Shown: in pieces, positions 47,408 to 57,603 of the stretch | How the letters are laid out: each line of letters opens with the position of its first letter | How positions within the stretch are numbered: position 1 is the first letter of the stretch | DNA from: an uncultured Methanobrevibacter sp. | Lineage (GTDB): Archaea > Methanobacteriota > Methanobacteria > Methanobacteriales > Methanobacteriaceae | NCBI RefSeq assembly: GCF_902774605.1 | Contig: NZ_CACYJE010000005.1 | Span: 1 to 64,000, forward strand | Length of the DNA: 64,000 bases | Direction: 5' to 3' | Notes under the pieces: model-generated | Seen by the model: the letters and a program-made list of their open reading frames with translations, nothing else | Told to the model about the DNA's origin: nothing | Database searches by the model: none | Program-made: the position numbers and the translations under genes

Positions 47408-48634
47408 TTGAAAGATAGAGTAGTTATATCTCCTACAACTCGTCAAGAAGGCCATGCCGAACTCGTCATGGAAGTTGATGATGAAGGGATAGTTACAAAA
47501 GGTATGTATTTTAGTATAACTCCTGTAAGGGGTTTAGAAAAGATGGTTCTTAGCAAAGCACCTGAAACCGCTCCAGTTTTATGTCAAAGGATCTGTGGAG
47601 TATGTCCAATTCCACACACTTTAGCATCAGCTGAAGCAATCGACCAAGCATTAGGTATTGAAATTCCTAAAGCAGCTAGATTGTTAAGAGAAGCTACCTT
47701 AGCAGCACACAACATTAACAGTGCAGCAATCCACCACTTCTTAGTAGCACCAGACTTCGTTCCTGAAGAATTATTCGCTACCGCAGTGGACAGCGTAAGT
47801 AACATCAGAAAAAATGTACAATACGTTGTTGATATGATTGCTGGTGAAGGTATTCACCCATCTGATGTCAGAGTTGGAGGAATGGCAAGAAACATTACTC
47901 CATTCGCGAAAGAAAGATTAATAGAAAGAATGACCGCACTCAAATCAGACCTCGAAGCACACATTGAATTAATCAAAAACTGTGTTGCTGAAAGCGCTGA
48001 AAAAATGGGTATGCCAGAAGATTTAGGTGTAGTCAACCAACCATTACTCGCAGTGCACCCAACATACGGTGTAAACGAGTTTGACATGGACGCATTTTCC
48101 GAAGTTTTACCTGAAGCATGGTACGATGACCCTGAAGTAGGTAAAAGAGGATGTTCCGTAATTCCATTAATTAACGGAACCAATGTTGAAACTGGTCCTA
48201 GAGCAAGAATGGAAAAATACCAAGGATTCAAAGGCAAAGGTGTCATTGCTCAACACGTAGCACGTGCTGACGAAATGATGAAAAACTACGAAGCATGTCT
48301 AGAAGCATTAGACGCAATCGACCCTGCTGCATCTGCAAGAGCAGACTACGATCCTAGAGGTACTGGTGAACTCGGATTCGGTATTATCGAAGGTCCAAGG
48401 GGAACCAACGCTCACATGGCAAAAGTTGAAGATGGAAAAATCAAATTCTACTCTGCAATTGTACCTACCACTTGGAACATTCCAACAATGGGTCCAGCTA
48501 CAGAAGGATTCCATCATGAATTTGGTCCACACGTTATCAGAGCATACGACCCATGTTTATCCTGTGCTACTCACGTGATGGTTGTTGATGATGAAGACAA
48601 ATCCATTCTCAAAAACGAAATGGTGAGAATCTAA
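47408..48634 (+). CDS. frhA: Coenzyme F420-reducing hydrogenase alpha subunit
   Basis: Large [NiFe] subunit of the F420-reducing hydrogenase, which reduces F420 with H2 for methanogenesis. The nickel ligands are Cys63/Cys66 (RICGVC) and Cys383/Cys386 (DPCLSC). The stretch after the second pair ([12 protein letters not shown]...) is the C-terminal tail removed by the protease FrhD. Start is TTG at 47408, with GAGGTGA five bases upstream; a GTG at 47399 inside that site is less likely. A TATA box AAATATATATAC is at 47357-47368. First gene of frhADGB. Confidence 0.95.
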   Translation: MKDRVVISPTTRQEGHAELVMEVDDEGIVTKGMYFSITPVRGLEKMVLSKAPETAPVLCQRICGVCPIPHTLASAEAIDQALGIEIPKAARLLREATLAAHNINSAAIHHFLVAPDFVPEELFATAVDSVSNIRKNVQYVVDMIAGEGIHPSDVRVGGMARNITPFAKERLIERMTALKSDLEAHIELIKNCVAESAEKMGMPEDLGVVNQPLLAVHPTYGVNEFDMDAFSEVLPEAWYDDPEVGKRGCSVIPLINGTNVETGPRARMEKYQGFKGKGVIAQHVARADEMMKNYEACLEALDAIDPAASARADYDPRGTGELGFGIIEGPRGTNAHMAKVEDGKIKFYSAIVPTTWNIPTMGPATEGFHHEFGPHVIRAYDPCLSCATHVMVVDDEDKSILKNEMVRI

Positions 48635-48651
48635 GTTTGGAGGAAAAATAA

Positions 48652-49221
48652 ATGCCTTACGATTCGGATATCATTGTAATCGGATGCGGAAATATATTAT
48701 TCAAGGACGATGGATTCGGCCCAATAGTAATCAACATTTTACAGAAATACGCTAATGACAAGAACGATTATTACGACCCGGCAGTAACTGCATATGTAGA
48801 AGACGAATTCGATAAAGATGTTCTGGCACAAATCAAAGAAAAATTTGAAGGAATAGAATTGCCTGAACGCATTCAATTCATAGACGGCGGAACAGCTGCT
48901 CCAGTCAACTTCTTCCCACTGTACGAAGATTATGACTGGAAAAAACTAATAGTGATAGATGTTGTTGAATTCGATGCAGAGCCTGGCGTGGTAGACACAT
49001 TCGATCCAACTATAATGAAAATTGGAAAATACGACAATCCTCACGGCATGACAGTGGAGGAACCTCTTCAAAAGATTGCCGAGAAATGTGAGGTTGTGGT
49101 AGTTGGTTGCAAACCAAAGGAAATTCCAACACCGGATATTGATATGGGTTTAACTGAACCTGTTGAAAAGGCGATTCCTAAAACTATTGATCTTATTTTA
49201 AAAGAAATCGGGGTAAAATAA
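48652..49221 (+). CDS. frhD: Coenzyme F420 hydrogenase maturation protease
   Basis: HyaD/HycI-type endopeptidase, 189 residues, that trims FrhA after nickel insertion. [17 protein letters not shown] at the start and [28 protein letters not shown] hold the nickel-sensing residues of the family. GGAGGAAA is 7-8 bases before the ATG. Its stop overlaps the frhG start. Confidence 0.9.
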   Translation: MPYDSDIIVIGCGNILFKDDGFGPIVINILQKYANDKNDYYDPAVTAYVEDEFDKDVLAQIKEKFEGIELPERIQFIDGGTAAPVNFFPLYEDYDWKKLIVIDVVEFDAEPGVVDTFDPTIMKIGKYDNPHGMTVEEPLQKIAEKCEVVVVGCKPKEIPTPDIDMGLTEPVEKAIPKTIDLILKEIGVK

Positions 49222-50066
49222 TGTTTGATAAATTGAAAAAAGCTTTTGGAGGTTCATCCGAACCTGAAGCACCAAAAGTAGAGAAAAAAGTTGAAGCTGC
49301 TCCTGCAGAAACACCTAAAGCTGCACCAGCAGAAGAAAAAGCCGCTTCAGCAAAACCACGTATTGGTTACATACACTTAAGTGGTTGTACTGGAGATGCA
49401 ATGTCCTTAACCGAAAACTACGACATTTTATCTACAGTCTTAACTGACATGGTTGATATCGTATACGGACAAACCTTAGTTGACAAATGGATTCACGGTA
49501 CTTACGCAGAAGAAATGCCTGAAATGGACTTATGTTTAATTGAAGGTTCCGTATGTTTACAAGATGAACACAGTTTACACGAAATCCAAGAAGCAAGGAA
49601 AAAATCCGGCTTAATCTGTGCATTTGGTTCCTGTGCTATGACCGGTTGTTTCACCACCTTCGCACGTGGAGGTCAACAAGCACAACCTAAACACGAATCA
49701 TTCGTGCCTGTAAGCTCCTTAGTTAAAGTGGACTTAGCACTTCCTGGTTGTCCTGTAGCACCTGAAATGATTGCAAACGCTGTTGTTGCATTATGTAACG
49801 GTGACTTAGAATACTTACAACCTGCTATGGACAAAGCTGCTTGCAACACTGGATGTGGCTGTGACGTATTAACCAACATTATCCGTAACGGATTATGTTC
49901 TGGATGTGGAACTTGTGCTCTAGCTTGTCCAACAAGAGCTATGGGCTTTACTGAAGGTAGACCTAGCTGTGATAGAGACAGATGTATTAAATGTGGATCT
50001 TGTTATGCAATGTGTCCAAGAGCATGGTTACCTATAAAAAGAATTAAAGAAAACACAGGATTATAG
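49221..50066 (+). CDS. frhG: Coenzyme F420-reducing hydrogenase gamma subunit
   Basis: Small [FeS] subunit, 281 residues. After an Ala/Pro/Glu/Lys-rich, probably disordered N-terminal stretch of about 45 residues comes the small-subunit domain ([40 protein letters not shown]). A ferredoxin-like domain follows with [16 protein letters not shown] and [15 protein letters not shown]. It carries electrons from the FrhA site to FrhB. The disordered start is not part of the conserved fold. Confidence 0.95.
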   Translation: MFDKLKKAFGGSSEPEAPKVEKKVEAAPAETPKAAPAEEKAASAKPRIGYIHLSGCTGDAMSLTENYDILSTVLTDMVDIVYGQTLVDKWIHGTYAEEMPEMDLCLIEGSVCLQDEHSLHEIQEARKKSGLICAFGSCAMTGCFTTFARGGQQAQPKHESFVPVSSLVKVDLALPGCPVAPEMIANAVVALCNGDLEYLQPAMDKAACNTGCGCDVLTNIIRNGLCSGCGTCALACPTRAMGFTEGRPSCDRDRCIKCGSCYAMCPRAWLPIKRIKENTGL

Positions 50067-50077
50067 GAGGATTGAAC

Positions 50078-50929
50078 ATGCCATTAGGTACTTATAAAGA
50101 AGCATTATCTGCAAGATCAACTGATAAAAAAATATTAGATGTATCCCAAGACGGAGGAATTGTTTCAGCATTACTCTGTTACGCACTCGATGAAGGAATC
50201 ATTGAAGGTGCTGTTGTAGCTGGAACTCCTGATGATGATTGGAGGCCTATTCCTACTGTAGTAACCTCAGCAGACGAAGTTATTGCAGCAGCAGGTACCA
50301 AATACTCAATGTCTCCAACCTTATCCGCTTTAAAAGAAGCAACCCGTCAATATGGATTAGAGAAAATCGGTGTAGTGGCAACTCCATGTCAAACCCAAGG
50401 GTTAAGAAAAGCACAAGCTTATCCATTAACCAGATTCGTCGTTAATAAAATCAAATTAATGATCGGTATCTACTGTATGGAAAACTTCCCTATGGCTTCT
50501 CTCGACACCTTTGCAACCGCAAAATTAGGATTTGACTCCTTAACAGATGCTACTAAAATGGACATTGGTAAAGGTAAATTCTGGTTAACCAAAGACGGTG
50601 AAGACTCAGGATTAGCTATTAAAGAAACACACGGATACGAACAAGCTGGATGTAACATCTGTATGGATTACGTGGCTGAATGGGCTGACGTATCAACCGG
50701 TTCAGTAGGATCTCCTGACGGATGGTCCACTGTATTGACCAGAACAGATGACGGTGAATCCGTATTCAAAGCTGCTGTTGACGCAGGTTTAATCGAAACC
50801 AAACCAATGGACGAAGTTAAACCGGGCCTTCCTTTACTTGAAAAATTAGCTAAAGGTAAAAAGGACAAAAACGGCAAAGAACGTGAAAGAAGAGCTAAAT
50901 TAGGATTACCACTTCCTGTGGAATACTAA
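50078..50929 (+). CDS. frhB: Coenzyme F420-reducing hydrogenase beta subunit
   Basis: FrhB, 283 residues, binds FAD and reduces F420. [49 protein letters not shown] and [32 protein letters not shown] are family marks of the F420-binding FrhB/FdhB family, including [4Fe-4S] cysteines. Start at ATG 50078 with AGGAGGATTGAAC upstream. Last gene of frhADGB. Confidence 0.95.
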   Translation: MPLGTYKEALSARSTDKKILDVSQDGGIVSALLCYALDEGIIEGAVVAGTPDDDWRPIPTVVTSADEVIAAAGTKYSMSPTLSALKEATRQYGLEKIGVVATPCQTQGLRKAQAYPLTRFVVNKIKLMIGIYCMENFPMASLDTFATAKLGFDSLTDATKMDIGKGKFWLTKDGEDSGLAIKETHGYEQAGCNICMDYVAEWADVSTGSVGSPDGWSTVLTRTDDGESVFKAAVDAGLIETKPMDEVKPGLPLLEKLAKGKKDKNGKERERRAKLGLPLPVEY

Positions 50930-51029
50930 TTCCTTTTCTTTTTTCTTTTTTTATTTTTTTAACTCTTTTTTTTGAATTAAGTTTAAATAGTCCTCTTGTC
51001 AAATATATTTAACACATGGAGGTTATTTA

Positions 51030-52060
51030 ATGAAAAACACTAAATTACTCATTTTCCTCATCGCATTGACAGTGGTATTGTCAGTGAATTTTGCATTTGC
51101 GGCTGACGACAATGCAACTGATTTGGCAATGAATGCTGATGAGGACATTAAGGACAATGATTTAACAGTAAACGAAGAGGATTTGTTGTCCGTTGATGAG
51201 TTCAAGATCAAGAGACATATAAACAGGTATCTGATGATAAATATGCTGTCGTTGATGATGATTCAAAACTATCAGTCGAAACAGTTCAGACAATAAATAT
51301 GGAGGGAATCACAAACCGTGTAAATGGTGGAATTTGGTATAAAGCAACATTTTATGATACAACTGGCAAGCCATTACAAAATGCTTTAGTTGCATTCTAT
51401 TTAAATGATGACAATAAATGGGGTTATGAAATTGCTACAGATTCAAATGGGGTTGCATTGTTAAAAGCAAAAATCTCAAATGGGAATCACAAGATTAGTG
51501 CTGTCAATTATGGTACTGGTGAAGTAATGTCTGATTATATTAAGGTTTTTAATGTAATCACAGGTGGTAAAGAGATTAAAATGTATTATGAGGATGGTAA
51601 ATCATATAAGGTTCGTGTTTTTGATGATAATGGAAATCCTGTAAAAGCAGGCCAAAAAGTCACATTTTTTATAAATAATAAGAAAACAGTTAAAAAAACT
51701 GATAAGAATGGTTATGCTACATTGAAAATCACTTCAACACCAGGATTATATACTATTTCTGCAATATATAAAGATTTTATCGTTTCAAATAATCTTGTTG
51801 TAAAAAATCCGTTTAAAGTTAAGATGGCTAAAAAAAATAAGAATTCTAAAGTTAAATTCACAGTTAAATTGCTTGGTAAAAATAAAAAGAATAAATTGGT
51901 TAAAATCAAATTTAACAAAAAAACTTATAAAGCAAAAACCAACAAGAAGGGTGTTGCAAATTTTAAGTTGAAACACCCTAAAAAATCAGGTTATTATAAG
52001 CTTACAGTACAATATAAGAAACTTAAGGATGATTTCACATTCTCTACTTTCAAGATTTAA
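51030..52060 (+). pseudogene. Frameshifted surface protein with Ig-like repeats
   Basis: Frame 1 (51030-51296) encodes a signal peptide (MKNTKLLIFLIALTVVLSV, ending AFA) and an acidic stretch. The continuing reading is in another frame from about 51202, as VQDQETYKQVSDDKYAVVDDDS leading into the frame that ends at 52060. Restoring one base near GATGAGTTCAAG (to GATGAAGTTCAAG) joins them into one protein of about 343 residues. It has two to three Ig-like repeats of the adhesin type (YEDGKSYKVRVFDDNGNPVKAGQKVTFFINNKKTVKKTDKNGYATLKI). The C-terminal half is very lysine-rich. Either a pseudogene, phase variation or a sequencing error. Confidence 0.65.
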
Positions 52061-52099
52061 AATAGAAAAGAATTAATTCTTTTCTGAATATTTTTTTTT

Positions 52100-53017
52100 T
52101 TAAATGGTTGTAACGGTACAGCCTTCTTTTTCAACGATTACAGTATGCTCCTTCTGGCTTACAAAGCAGTCCTGCTTTTCGCGCAGCGGTGCGTAAGGGT
52201 ATATTGCCATTGCATCAGCCAATTGCTTCAATGCCATATGGCCTTTCCTTTCACCGAACTCGTCTGTTATCCATCTTCCTGAGAAAGGCACGAAGCGGTG
52301 GTTGTGCTGAATGTATTTCAGGACTCTGGTTGTGGATTTCATCCTGAACGGCTTGTTGGCCATATAGGAGTATATGTAGTGTCCCGGCGCGTCGTTGACA
52401 ATGCCTTCGCCGTTGGTTGCGAATGGTTCGATTGCGATTGCCTGACCCTCTTCTAGGACGTATCCGTCATGATTGTCATAGTTAGGAATTGATATTCCAG
52501 CGTGGAGATTGTTCTGTTCCAGGCTGTGGCCTGTTAAATTAAAGATTGGGTTTAGCTTGTATTCTGCTATTGCCTCATGGACTGCAGCGCCTATTTTTGA
52601 CACTTCAACCCCTGCCCTGACGGTGGCGATTGCAGCTTCCAATCCTGCGGCTGACGCTTCAACGATTTCCTCGTGCAGGTTTATCTCATCCTGAGTGTAG
52701 TTTGCAGTGATGTCCCCATCGGCTATTACTGTAACTGCAGTGTCTGCAATATAACCATCAATCATTGCACCCAAATCCAGTTTCACCATGTCTCCTGCAC
52801 GGATGACTGTTTCATCCCCTGCAGGGGAGGTGTAGTGGGCTGCAACTTCGTTCAGTGACACGTTGCATGGAAAAGCGATGTCTGCTCCTGCCTTCAGGAT
52901 TTCACTTTCAACATATTCGACCAGGTCAATGACCAAGGTTCCGTCCTTAATCATCTTTGAAGCTTCTCCACGTATCTTTGAAGCGAGTTTTCCAGATTCA
53001 ATATAAGATTCCATCAT
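52100..53017 (-). CDS. map: Methionine aminopeptidase, type II
   Basis: A 305-residue enzyme that removes the initiator methionine. Metal ligands are seen in AHYTSP, LDLGAMIDGYIADTAVTV, GHSLEQNNLHAGISIPNYD, and EPFATNGEG with a final Glu in the C-terminal part. The inserted helical subdomain typical of type II (archaeal/eukaryotic) enzymes is between the last two sites. Start is one of two adjacent ATGs (53017, 53014). Divergent from the coiled-coil gene at 53121. Confidence 0.95.
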   Translation of the reverse strand: MMESYIESGKLASKIRGEASKMIKDGTLVIDLVEYVESEILKAGADIAFPCNVSLNEVAAHYTSPAGDETVIRAGDMVKLDLGAMIDGYIADTAVTVIADGDITANYTQDEINLHEEIVEASAAGLEAAIATVRAGVEVSKIGAAVHEAIAEYKLNPIFNLTGHSLEQNNLHAGISIPNYDNHDGYVLEEGQAIAIEPFATNGEGIVNDAPGHYIYSYMANKPFRMKSTTRVLKYIQHNHRFVPFSGRWITDEFGERKGHMALKQLADAMAIYPYAPLREKQDCFVSQKEHTVIVEKEGCTVTTI

Positions 53018-53120
53018 AAGTTATTACCTTCTCTATTGATATAATTAAATATTTAACTAATAAACTTTATATAATATTTTATATTGATTAAAATATATAT
53101 TAAACGTGGAGGTTGAATAA

Positions 53121-53528
53121 ATGGATTTTCCTACAATACCTGATCAAATGTTCCTACTGATTATTTTGATTATTGTTGTTGTGGTATTGATTATTATCGT
53201 TTTCCAATGGAGAAGTGTTGCCAAGTCCAAGAATGAAATTAAACTTCTTGAAAAGGAAATTGAACTTAAGAAAATGTCCATGGTGGAAAAAGATATCGAA
53301 TCCAAAAGGTTAATGGACAATCCTATTCCATTGCCGCAAGAGCAACAAGACAGTCTTTCAGCAATCAGGCAATCCACAACAGAAGCAAGAAGTCGTGTAG
53401 GCTATCTTCACTCTGAAATCAATGAAAGATTAGCCAGGCTTGAAGCTGAAACTGAACAGAGAAAATTGGAAAAGATGCTTAAGGAAATTGAGCAGAAAGA
53501 AGCTAAGCTTAAAAAAATGAATAAATAG
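53121..53528 (+). CDS. Membrane protein with coiled-coil domain
   Basis: A 135-residue protein with one N-terminal span (about 8-30, very Ile/Val-rich) and a long charged coiled coil (about 35-135, many Glu/Lys heptads). No family recognised. GGAGGTTG precedes the ATG. It lies 8 bases before a second membrane/coiled-coil gene and shares a transcript with it. The layout (anchor plus rod) suggests a scaffold at the membrane. Confidence 0.6.
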   Translation: MDFPTIPDQMFLLIILIIVVVVLIIIVFQWRSVAKSKNEIKLLEKEIELKKMSMVEKDIESKRLMDNPIPLPQEQQDSLSAIRQSTTEARSRVGYLHSEINERLARLEAETEQRKLEKMLKEIEQKEAKLKKMNK

Positions 53529-53536
53529 GTGTTAAT

Positions 53537-54049
53537 ATGGATGCAACAGAAGCAATTGCAGTAATAATTTTAATCGTAGCAATTGTGATTTTAGTTTACT
53601 ATTACTTATTGAACAGTCCGGGCGCCATGGATAAATTGCGCGGTTATGTGCCGACCAGTGCCGATGCTCATATGGATGAGGTTTTAGGTGGCAATTCCTC
53701 TGATGTGGCGAATGCCGTTAAAGAGGATGACAATTCCGATTCTGTCACTAAAAGGATTAAAGTCAAGTTGAGTGACATTGACATGTCTGGCATAAACACT
53801 GACGCCTTTTCCAGCAAGATTGATGCTTTCCTTGACGCTAAAAGCGATGAGTTGATTAAGGACTGGTCCTTGGCTACCACTGATGACATTGATGATCTTC
53901 AAACCAAATTCTCCCAAACCACATCAAATGTTGATGCTTTGGAGAAGGATTTCATTGAGTTTAAAAAGTCATCCAAGGAATTCCAGGAAGCCACTGAGGA
54001 AAAATTAAGTGAGTTGGATAAGAGGATTGAATCATTAGAAAATAATTAA
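53537..54049 (+). CDS. Membrane protein with C-terminal coiled coil
   Basis: A 170-residue protein with an N-terminal span (about 5-25) and a soluble part that ends in a coiled coil (about 125-168, ELDKRIESLENN). The middle is acidic with many Asp and Ser. No family recognised. It follows the 135-residue coiled-coil gene by 8 bases; the two may form a complex. The gene ends 90 bases before the tRNA-iMet. Confidence 0.6.
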   Translation: MDATEAIAVIILIVAIVILVYYYLLNSPGAMDKLRGYVPTSADAHMDEVLGGNSSDVANAVKEDDNSDSVTKRIKVKLSDIDMSGINTDAFSSKIDAFLDAKSDELIKDWSLATTDDIDDLQTKFSQTTSNVDALEKDFIEFKKSSKEFQEATEEKLSELDKRIESLENN

Positions 54050-54138
54050 TATTATTTTCTTTGATTTCAACTATTTTATCGAAACCTTTATATAGTATAG
54101 CAATCATAATTAGTATTAGTTATTACTGTTTTTCATAT

Positions 54139-54213
54139 AGCAGGGTGGGGTAGTCTGGTGAACCCGCGGGGCTCATAACCCCGAGATCCCTAGTTCAAAT
54201 CTAGGCCCTGCTA
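54139..54213 (+). tRNA. Initiator tRNA-Met (anticodon CAT)
   Basis: The cloverleaf begins AGCAGGG and ends CCCTGCT plus A, so the 1:72 pair is A-U. The anticodon stem has three stacked G-C pairs beside the loop (CGGGGCTCATAACCCCG). Both features mark an archaeal initiator rather than an elongator tRNA. A TATA box TTTATATAG lies at about 54090-54098. No encoded CCA. Confidence 0.9.
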
Positions 54214-54239
54214 CATTTTTACTTAAACTTATTATTTTT

Positions 54240-54535
54240 CATGGCAAGTTAAAGGCAGCTGCTGGTTAATTACATTTTAACTAAGGAAACTCCGCACATC
54301 AATACAATACTATGGCGTTGAAAGACGTATGCTGAGAAGCATGACCCTGGAGCAGAAACGACACGGCTTTTAATGGTGGACGATGATACTTGATTGAGGA
54401 CATTAAAAGAAACGGTGAAACGGCCATTCCATAGGATGCAAGAGCAAAGATGCCGATAATCGATTGTGTAGGCAAGGTAGTTCGCTAAGATGAATGCTGC
54501 ATGAACAGAATGTGGGTTACTCTTAACAGGCCATG
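54240..54535 (+). ncRNA. rnpB: RNase P RNA, archaeal type
   Basis: The ends pair as P1: CATGGC (54240-54245) with GCCATG (54530-54535), continued by GTTAA with TTAAC. The universal core is present as AAGGAAACTCCGC near the 5' part and GAACAGAATGTGGGTTAC near the 3' part, with GAGCAAAGATGCCGA in the middle. Length (about 296 nt) fits. It is the catalytic RNA that matures tRNA 5' ends. It lies 26 bases after tRNA-iMet and may share its transcript. Confidence 0.85.
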
Positions 54536-54553
54536 TAAAATTATGTGGGTTAC
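54510..54553 (+). repeat. 11-bp direct repeat at the rnpB 3' end and beyond
   Basis: ATGTGGGTTAC occurs at 54510-54520 inside the conserved 3' core of rnpB and again at 54543-54553, just past the gene and just before the integrase gene. The second copy continues into an imperfect palindrome (TTACCAAACAT / ATGTTGGTAA, 54551-54574). It could be an attachment-site trace of the integrase. Confidence 0.45.
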
Positions 54554-54591
54554 CAAACATTTATATGTTGGTAATCTGCATATTATTAATT

Positions 54592-56364
54592 ATGACAACC
54601 AAAACCAAATTTTCTGAAACCGATGCTAAATTAAGCATGATGGTGGAACGAAGAAACCTTACTAAAGATGCAATTAAAAATTACAACACTGTTTTTAAAG
54701 AAATACATGAGTTATTTGATGTCACACCATCTGATATTGTTAGAATAGGAAAAAGAGAACAAAAACCATATATAGATAATGAAACAGGAAATCATGACCT
54801 TCTTGATTTGGAAGATAGGTCTGTAACTATATATCAATTTAATTATTATAATTATTTAAAAAGCAGAGGTTTAACTAATAGGACTATTAAGCTTAAATTA
54901 GATACATTCAGAGCTTTATTGGGTGAATATGATATTCAAAAACCTAAACCAATTAAAATAACCATTCAAAACGATAGGATTCGTGATGAGGATATTGTTT
55001 CTTGGAGGGAAGTTGAAACAGCAATGTCATTCTGTAAAAGTATTAGGGATAAAGCCATTATTTCTTTTTTTGCCACTACTGGTTTAAGAAGTAGTGATGT
55101 AAGGAGATTAACGATCGGTGATTTAATTAATGCATGTGATATTTATTTTGATAATAATGAAGAAAAAACAATAGATAACCTATTAGCTAAAAATCCTGAA
55201 GAAATTTATCCATGTTGGGAAATCATGCCCTCAAAAACAGCCAAAAAGTCACAATTATGTGTTACATTTAATACTCCTGAAGCAAGTACATATATGTGGC
55301 AATATTTACATAATCGAATTGAATATAATATACGAAAAGGAAGAAATGAAATATTAAAATCTGATTATCCTTTGTTTGCAACATCTACGAATAAAGAACT
55401 AAAATCTACAGCTATCGAACAATTATTTCAAAGGTTAAATAAACAATTAGGAGATAAGATGGATAAGAATGGTAAATATCGTAGATTTAGGTCTCATTCT
55501 CTTAGAAAATTGTTTTCCACTACTTGTAGGAGAAACATTACTCAAGTTGTTGTTAATTCTGATAAAACTTCAGAAGTGGATATTATTAGTATATTTACTG
55601 GACATGTGCCACCTAATGAATCAAATTCAAAAGTATATGAGGCCATTGAATCAGATAGTCATGATAGTTATCTTAGGAAAACTTACCTTGCATTAAGTCC
55701 CTACCTTAGTATTAAAGATATAGAAATTAAGGATATTAAAACACAACAATATAAAGACTTGGAAGAACAAAATGAAGCATTGAAAAAACAATTGGAAGCT
55801 CAGGCTGTTTCTATGCAAAGAGAAATGGACGAACAGAAAGAGCAATATGAAAAAAAGATTAAGCATGTTGAAAGTGTCAATTCAGCTTTATCATCTCAAG
55901 TATTGGATATTCAAAATCAATTAGATAATCTTGCCAATGCTAATGATTTAAAAAGAATACAAGAGTATATATCTGGACATGAATTAGTTGAAAAGTATAA
56001 TTTAGCTTCAACAATCATTGGATATTATAAAGAAGATGTTAAAAAAGAAGATTTTGCTGGTGTTACAGATTATTATATTGAAGATTTAATAACAATGGCA
56101 TTCAATACAACATCTGCCTTTCAATCTACAGCAATTAGAGATGAATATTATCGAACTGATGATGATTGGAAATTAATTAAATCAGAAATTGGACTTTATG
56201 AACATGATTATATTGAAAGTAATGGGTATGTATTATCTAAATCCCAAAGTAAAAAGATTGCAGATGAACTGGAGAGTTATTCAATAAAATTATGGGAAGA
56301 TAATGAAAAAGTAAAAAAAGCTAAAGTACAATCAATAATTGATAGTATTGTACTTAGACATTAA
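54592..56364 (+). CDS. Tyrosine-type integrase with long C-terminal extension
   Basis: A 590-residue protein. The catalytic domain holds Arg166 (TTGLRSSDVRRL), the HxxR motif HSLRKLF (His302, Arg305), and GH at 337-338. The nucleophilic tyrosine is probably Tyr360 or Tyr365. An N-terminal SAM-like domain (about 10-115) is present. Residues 372-590 are unusual: a coiled coil at about 385-450 and a further globular region with unknown role. Start at ATG 54592. Very AT-rich, unlike the upstream genes. It lies 56 bp after rnpB, pointing away from it. Confidence 0.8.
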   Translation: MTTKTKFSETDAKLSMMVERRNLTKDAIKNYNTVFKEIHELFDVTPSDIVRIGKREQKPYIDNETGNHDLLDLEDRSVTIYQFNYYNYLKSRGLTNRTIKLKLDTFRALLGEYDIQKPKPIKITIQNDRIRDEDIVSWREVETAMSFCKSIRDKAIISFFATTGLRSSDVRRLTIGDLINACDIYFDNNEEKTIDNLLAKNPEEIYPCWEIMPSKTAKKSQLCVTFNTPEASTYMWQYLHNRIEYNIRKGRNEILKSDYPLFATSTNKELKSTAIEQLFQRLNKQLGDKMDKNGKYRRFRSHSLRKLFSTTCRRNITQVVVNSDKTSEVDIISIFTGHVPPNESNSKVYEAIESDSHDSYLRKTYLALSPYLSIKDIEIKDIKTQQYKDLEEQNEALKKQLEAQAVSMQREMDEQKEQYEKKIKHVESVNSALSSQVLDIQNQLDNLANANDLKRIQEYISGHELVEKYNLASTIIGYYKEDVKKEDFAGVTDYYIEDLITMAFNTTSAFQSTAIRDEYYRTDDDWKLIKSEIGLYEHDYIESNGYVLSKSQSKKIADELESYSIKLWEDNEKVKKAKVQSIIDSIVLRH

Positions 56365-56376
56365 TGTTTGTAAGGG

Positions 56377-56410
56377 AGTTGTTTAATCAAAAGATTAAAT
56401 AATCTCTTTA
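56377..56410 (+). terminator. Hairpin after the integrase gene
   Basis: TTTAATC (56382-56388) and GATTAAA (56393-56399) pair around AAAA, with partial extension by GAGTT/AATCTC and a following TTTATCTTTTTTTG. The remaining 240 bp to the next gene are AT-rich with no frame I can support. Confidence 0.5.
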
Positions 56411-56647
56411 TCTTTTTTTGATTTTTAGTGGTTTGCCAATTATCTGATTTGTTAATTATTGTGTAGTTCTGATTCTTATGTGTTTTTTTTATTGTTCATG
56501 TCTATGTAACTAGTGATAGTTTATCTTCATTTATATGTCTATTATAAAATTAAATATTTAATTAATTTAATCAATACTTTATTTGATATCTTAATGAATT
56601 ATGGAAGAACTTTTTTATTTGGTGGTGGGCAATAGTGTTCGATGTTG

Positions 56648-56926
56648 TTATTTTTTTAATTCTTCCAATAGCTGTAATCCTAATTCGGTATTTTGGTATA
56701 GTCTACCTTTGATATTTTCTTCATTTAAACAGACCACTATTTTCTTTTCTTTTAGGTCGTGTAATGCATTTGATATTTGTGTTATTCGCATTCCTGTTGC
56801 ATCAACAATTTCTTTTGGCATTTTATATTCAGTGCCGATACAAGTGATGCAATTTAAACGTGCTGGAGAAACTTTTATATAACCTATCAATGACCAAAAA
56901 TTTTGTTCTGATTCTTTTTCACTCAT
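56648..56926 (-). CDS. Winged-helix DNA-binding protein
   Basis: A 92-residue protein. A helix-turn-helix (MPKEIVDATGMRITQISNALHDLKEKKIVVCL) is followed by a wing and C-terminal helix (GRLYQNTELGLQLLEELKK). This fits small archaeal ArsR/MarR-like regulators. It faces the integrase and diverges from the secreted-protein genes. The gene ending at 59779 has a similar design, especially GRxYxxTxxGLxxL. Confidence 0.7.
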   Translation of the reverse strand: MSEKESEQNFWSLIGYIKVSPARLNCITCIGTEYKMPKEIVDATGMRITQISNALHDLKEKKIVVCLNEENIKGRLYQNTELGLQLLEELKK

Positions 56927-57109
56927 ATTTATTTGTTATATTCTTTATTAACTACTTTAATAGTTACATAAAGGCTCTTAATCGTTCTTAATTAATATTT
57001 ATAATTCATAATGCTTCGGTTTAAACACAACTTTTATATCTTATCATAGAGATAGTTATACATACAAAATTTAAATTTTGTAAAAAAATTGATATGGAGG
57101 ATTAATCTC

Positions 57110-57556
57110 ATGAATAAGAAGATATTTGCTTTGTTGATAATTTTCATAGCTACTGTTTCAGTAGTCAGTGTTTTTGCAAGTGAAGAATTAGTATCACACG
57201 ATTTTGGCGACTTTAAAATGGATATCCCTGATGTTCAAGGAGATATTCCAGAAAAACAAGGTGATAGTAATCAAACTATTTATGCTGTACCAAATGCTGA
57301 TAATACAACTTTTGCTTTTATTGAATATTGGGATACATCTAATACCAATGGGAATAACAATACCACACAATTTGTTTTAGATAAAGTAAAACAAAACTTC
57401 ACAGTTAAAACTGATGGGGGTATTACTTCTTGGGATACTAAAAGTGCAGGAGAACATGGATATTTAGTATCATCTGATGACAATACTAAAGTTGTAGTTA
57501 TTACAAGCTCCGATTCAAGAATACAGCAAGCATTAGATAGTATTGAATTTAAATAA
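57110..57556 (+). CDS. Small secreted protein, unknown function
   Basis: A 148-residue protein with a signal sequence (MNKKIFALLIIFIATVSVVSV...FAS) and a single domain that begins HDFGDFKMDIPD. GGAGG is at 57096-57100, nine bases before ATG 57110. It shows the same design as the next gene (signal, then a short domain starting with a FKMDIPD/VNFHLPDGF-like strand), so the two look like paralogues. No family recognised. Confidence 0.6.
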   Translation: MNKKIFALLIIFIATVSVVSVFASEELVSHDFGDFKMDIPDVQGDIPEKQGDSNQTIYAVPNADNTTFAFIEYWDTSNTNGNNNTTQFVLDKVKQNFTVKTDGGITSWDTKSAGEHGYLVSSDDNTKVVVITSSDSRIQQALDSIEFK

Positions 57557-57603
57557 GTGAGCAATTAATTGCTTACTCAATTTCTTTTTTTTTTAAGGTG
57601 AAA

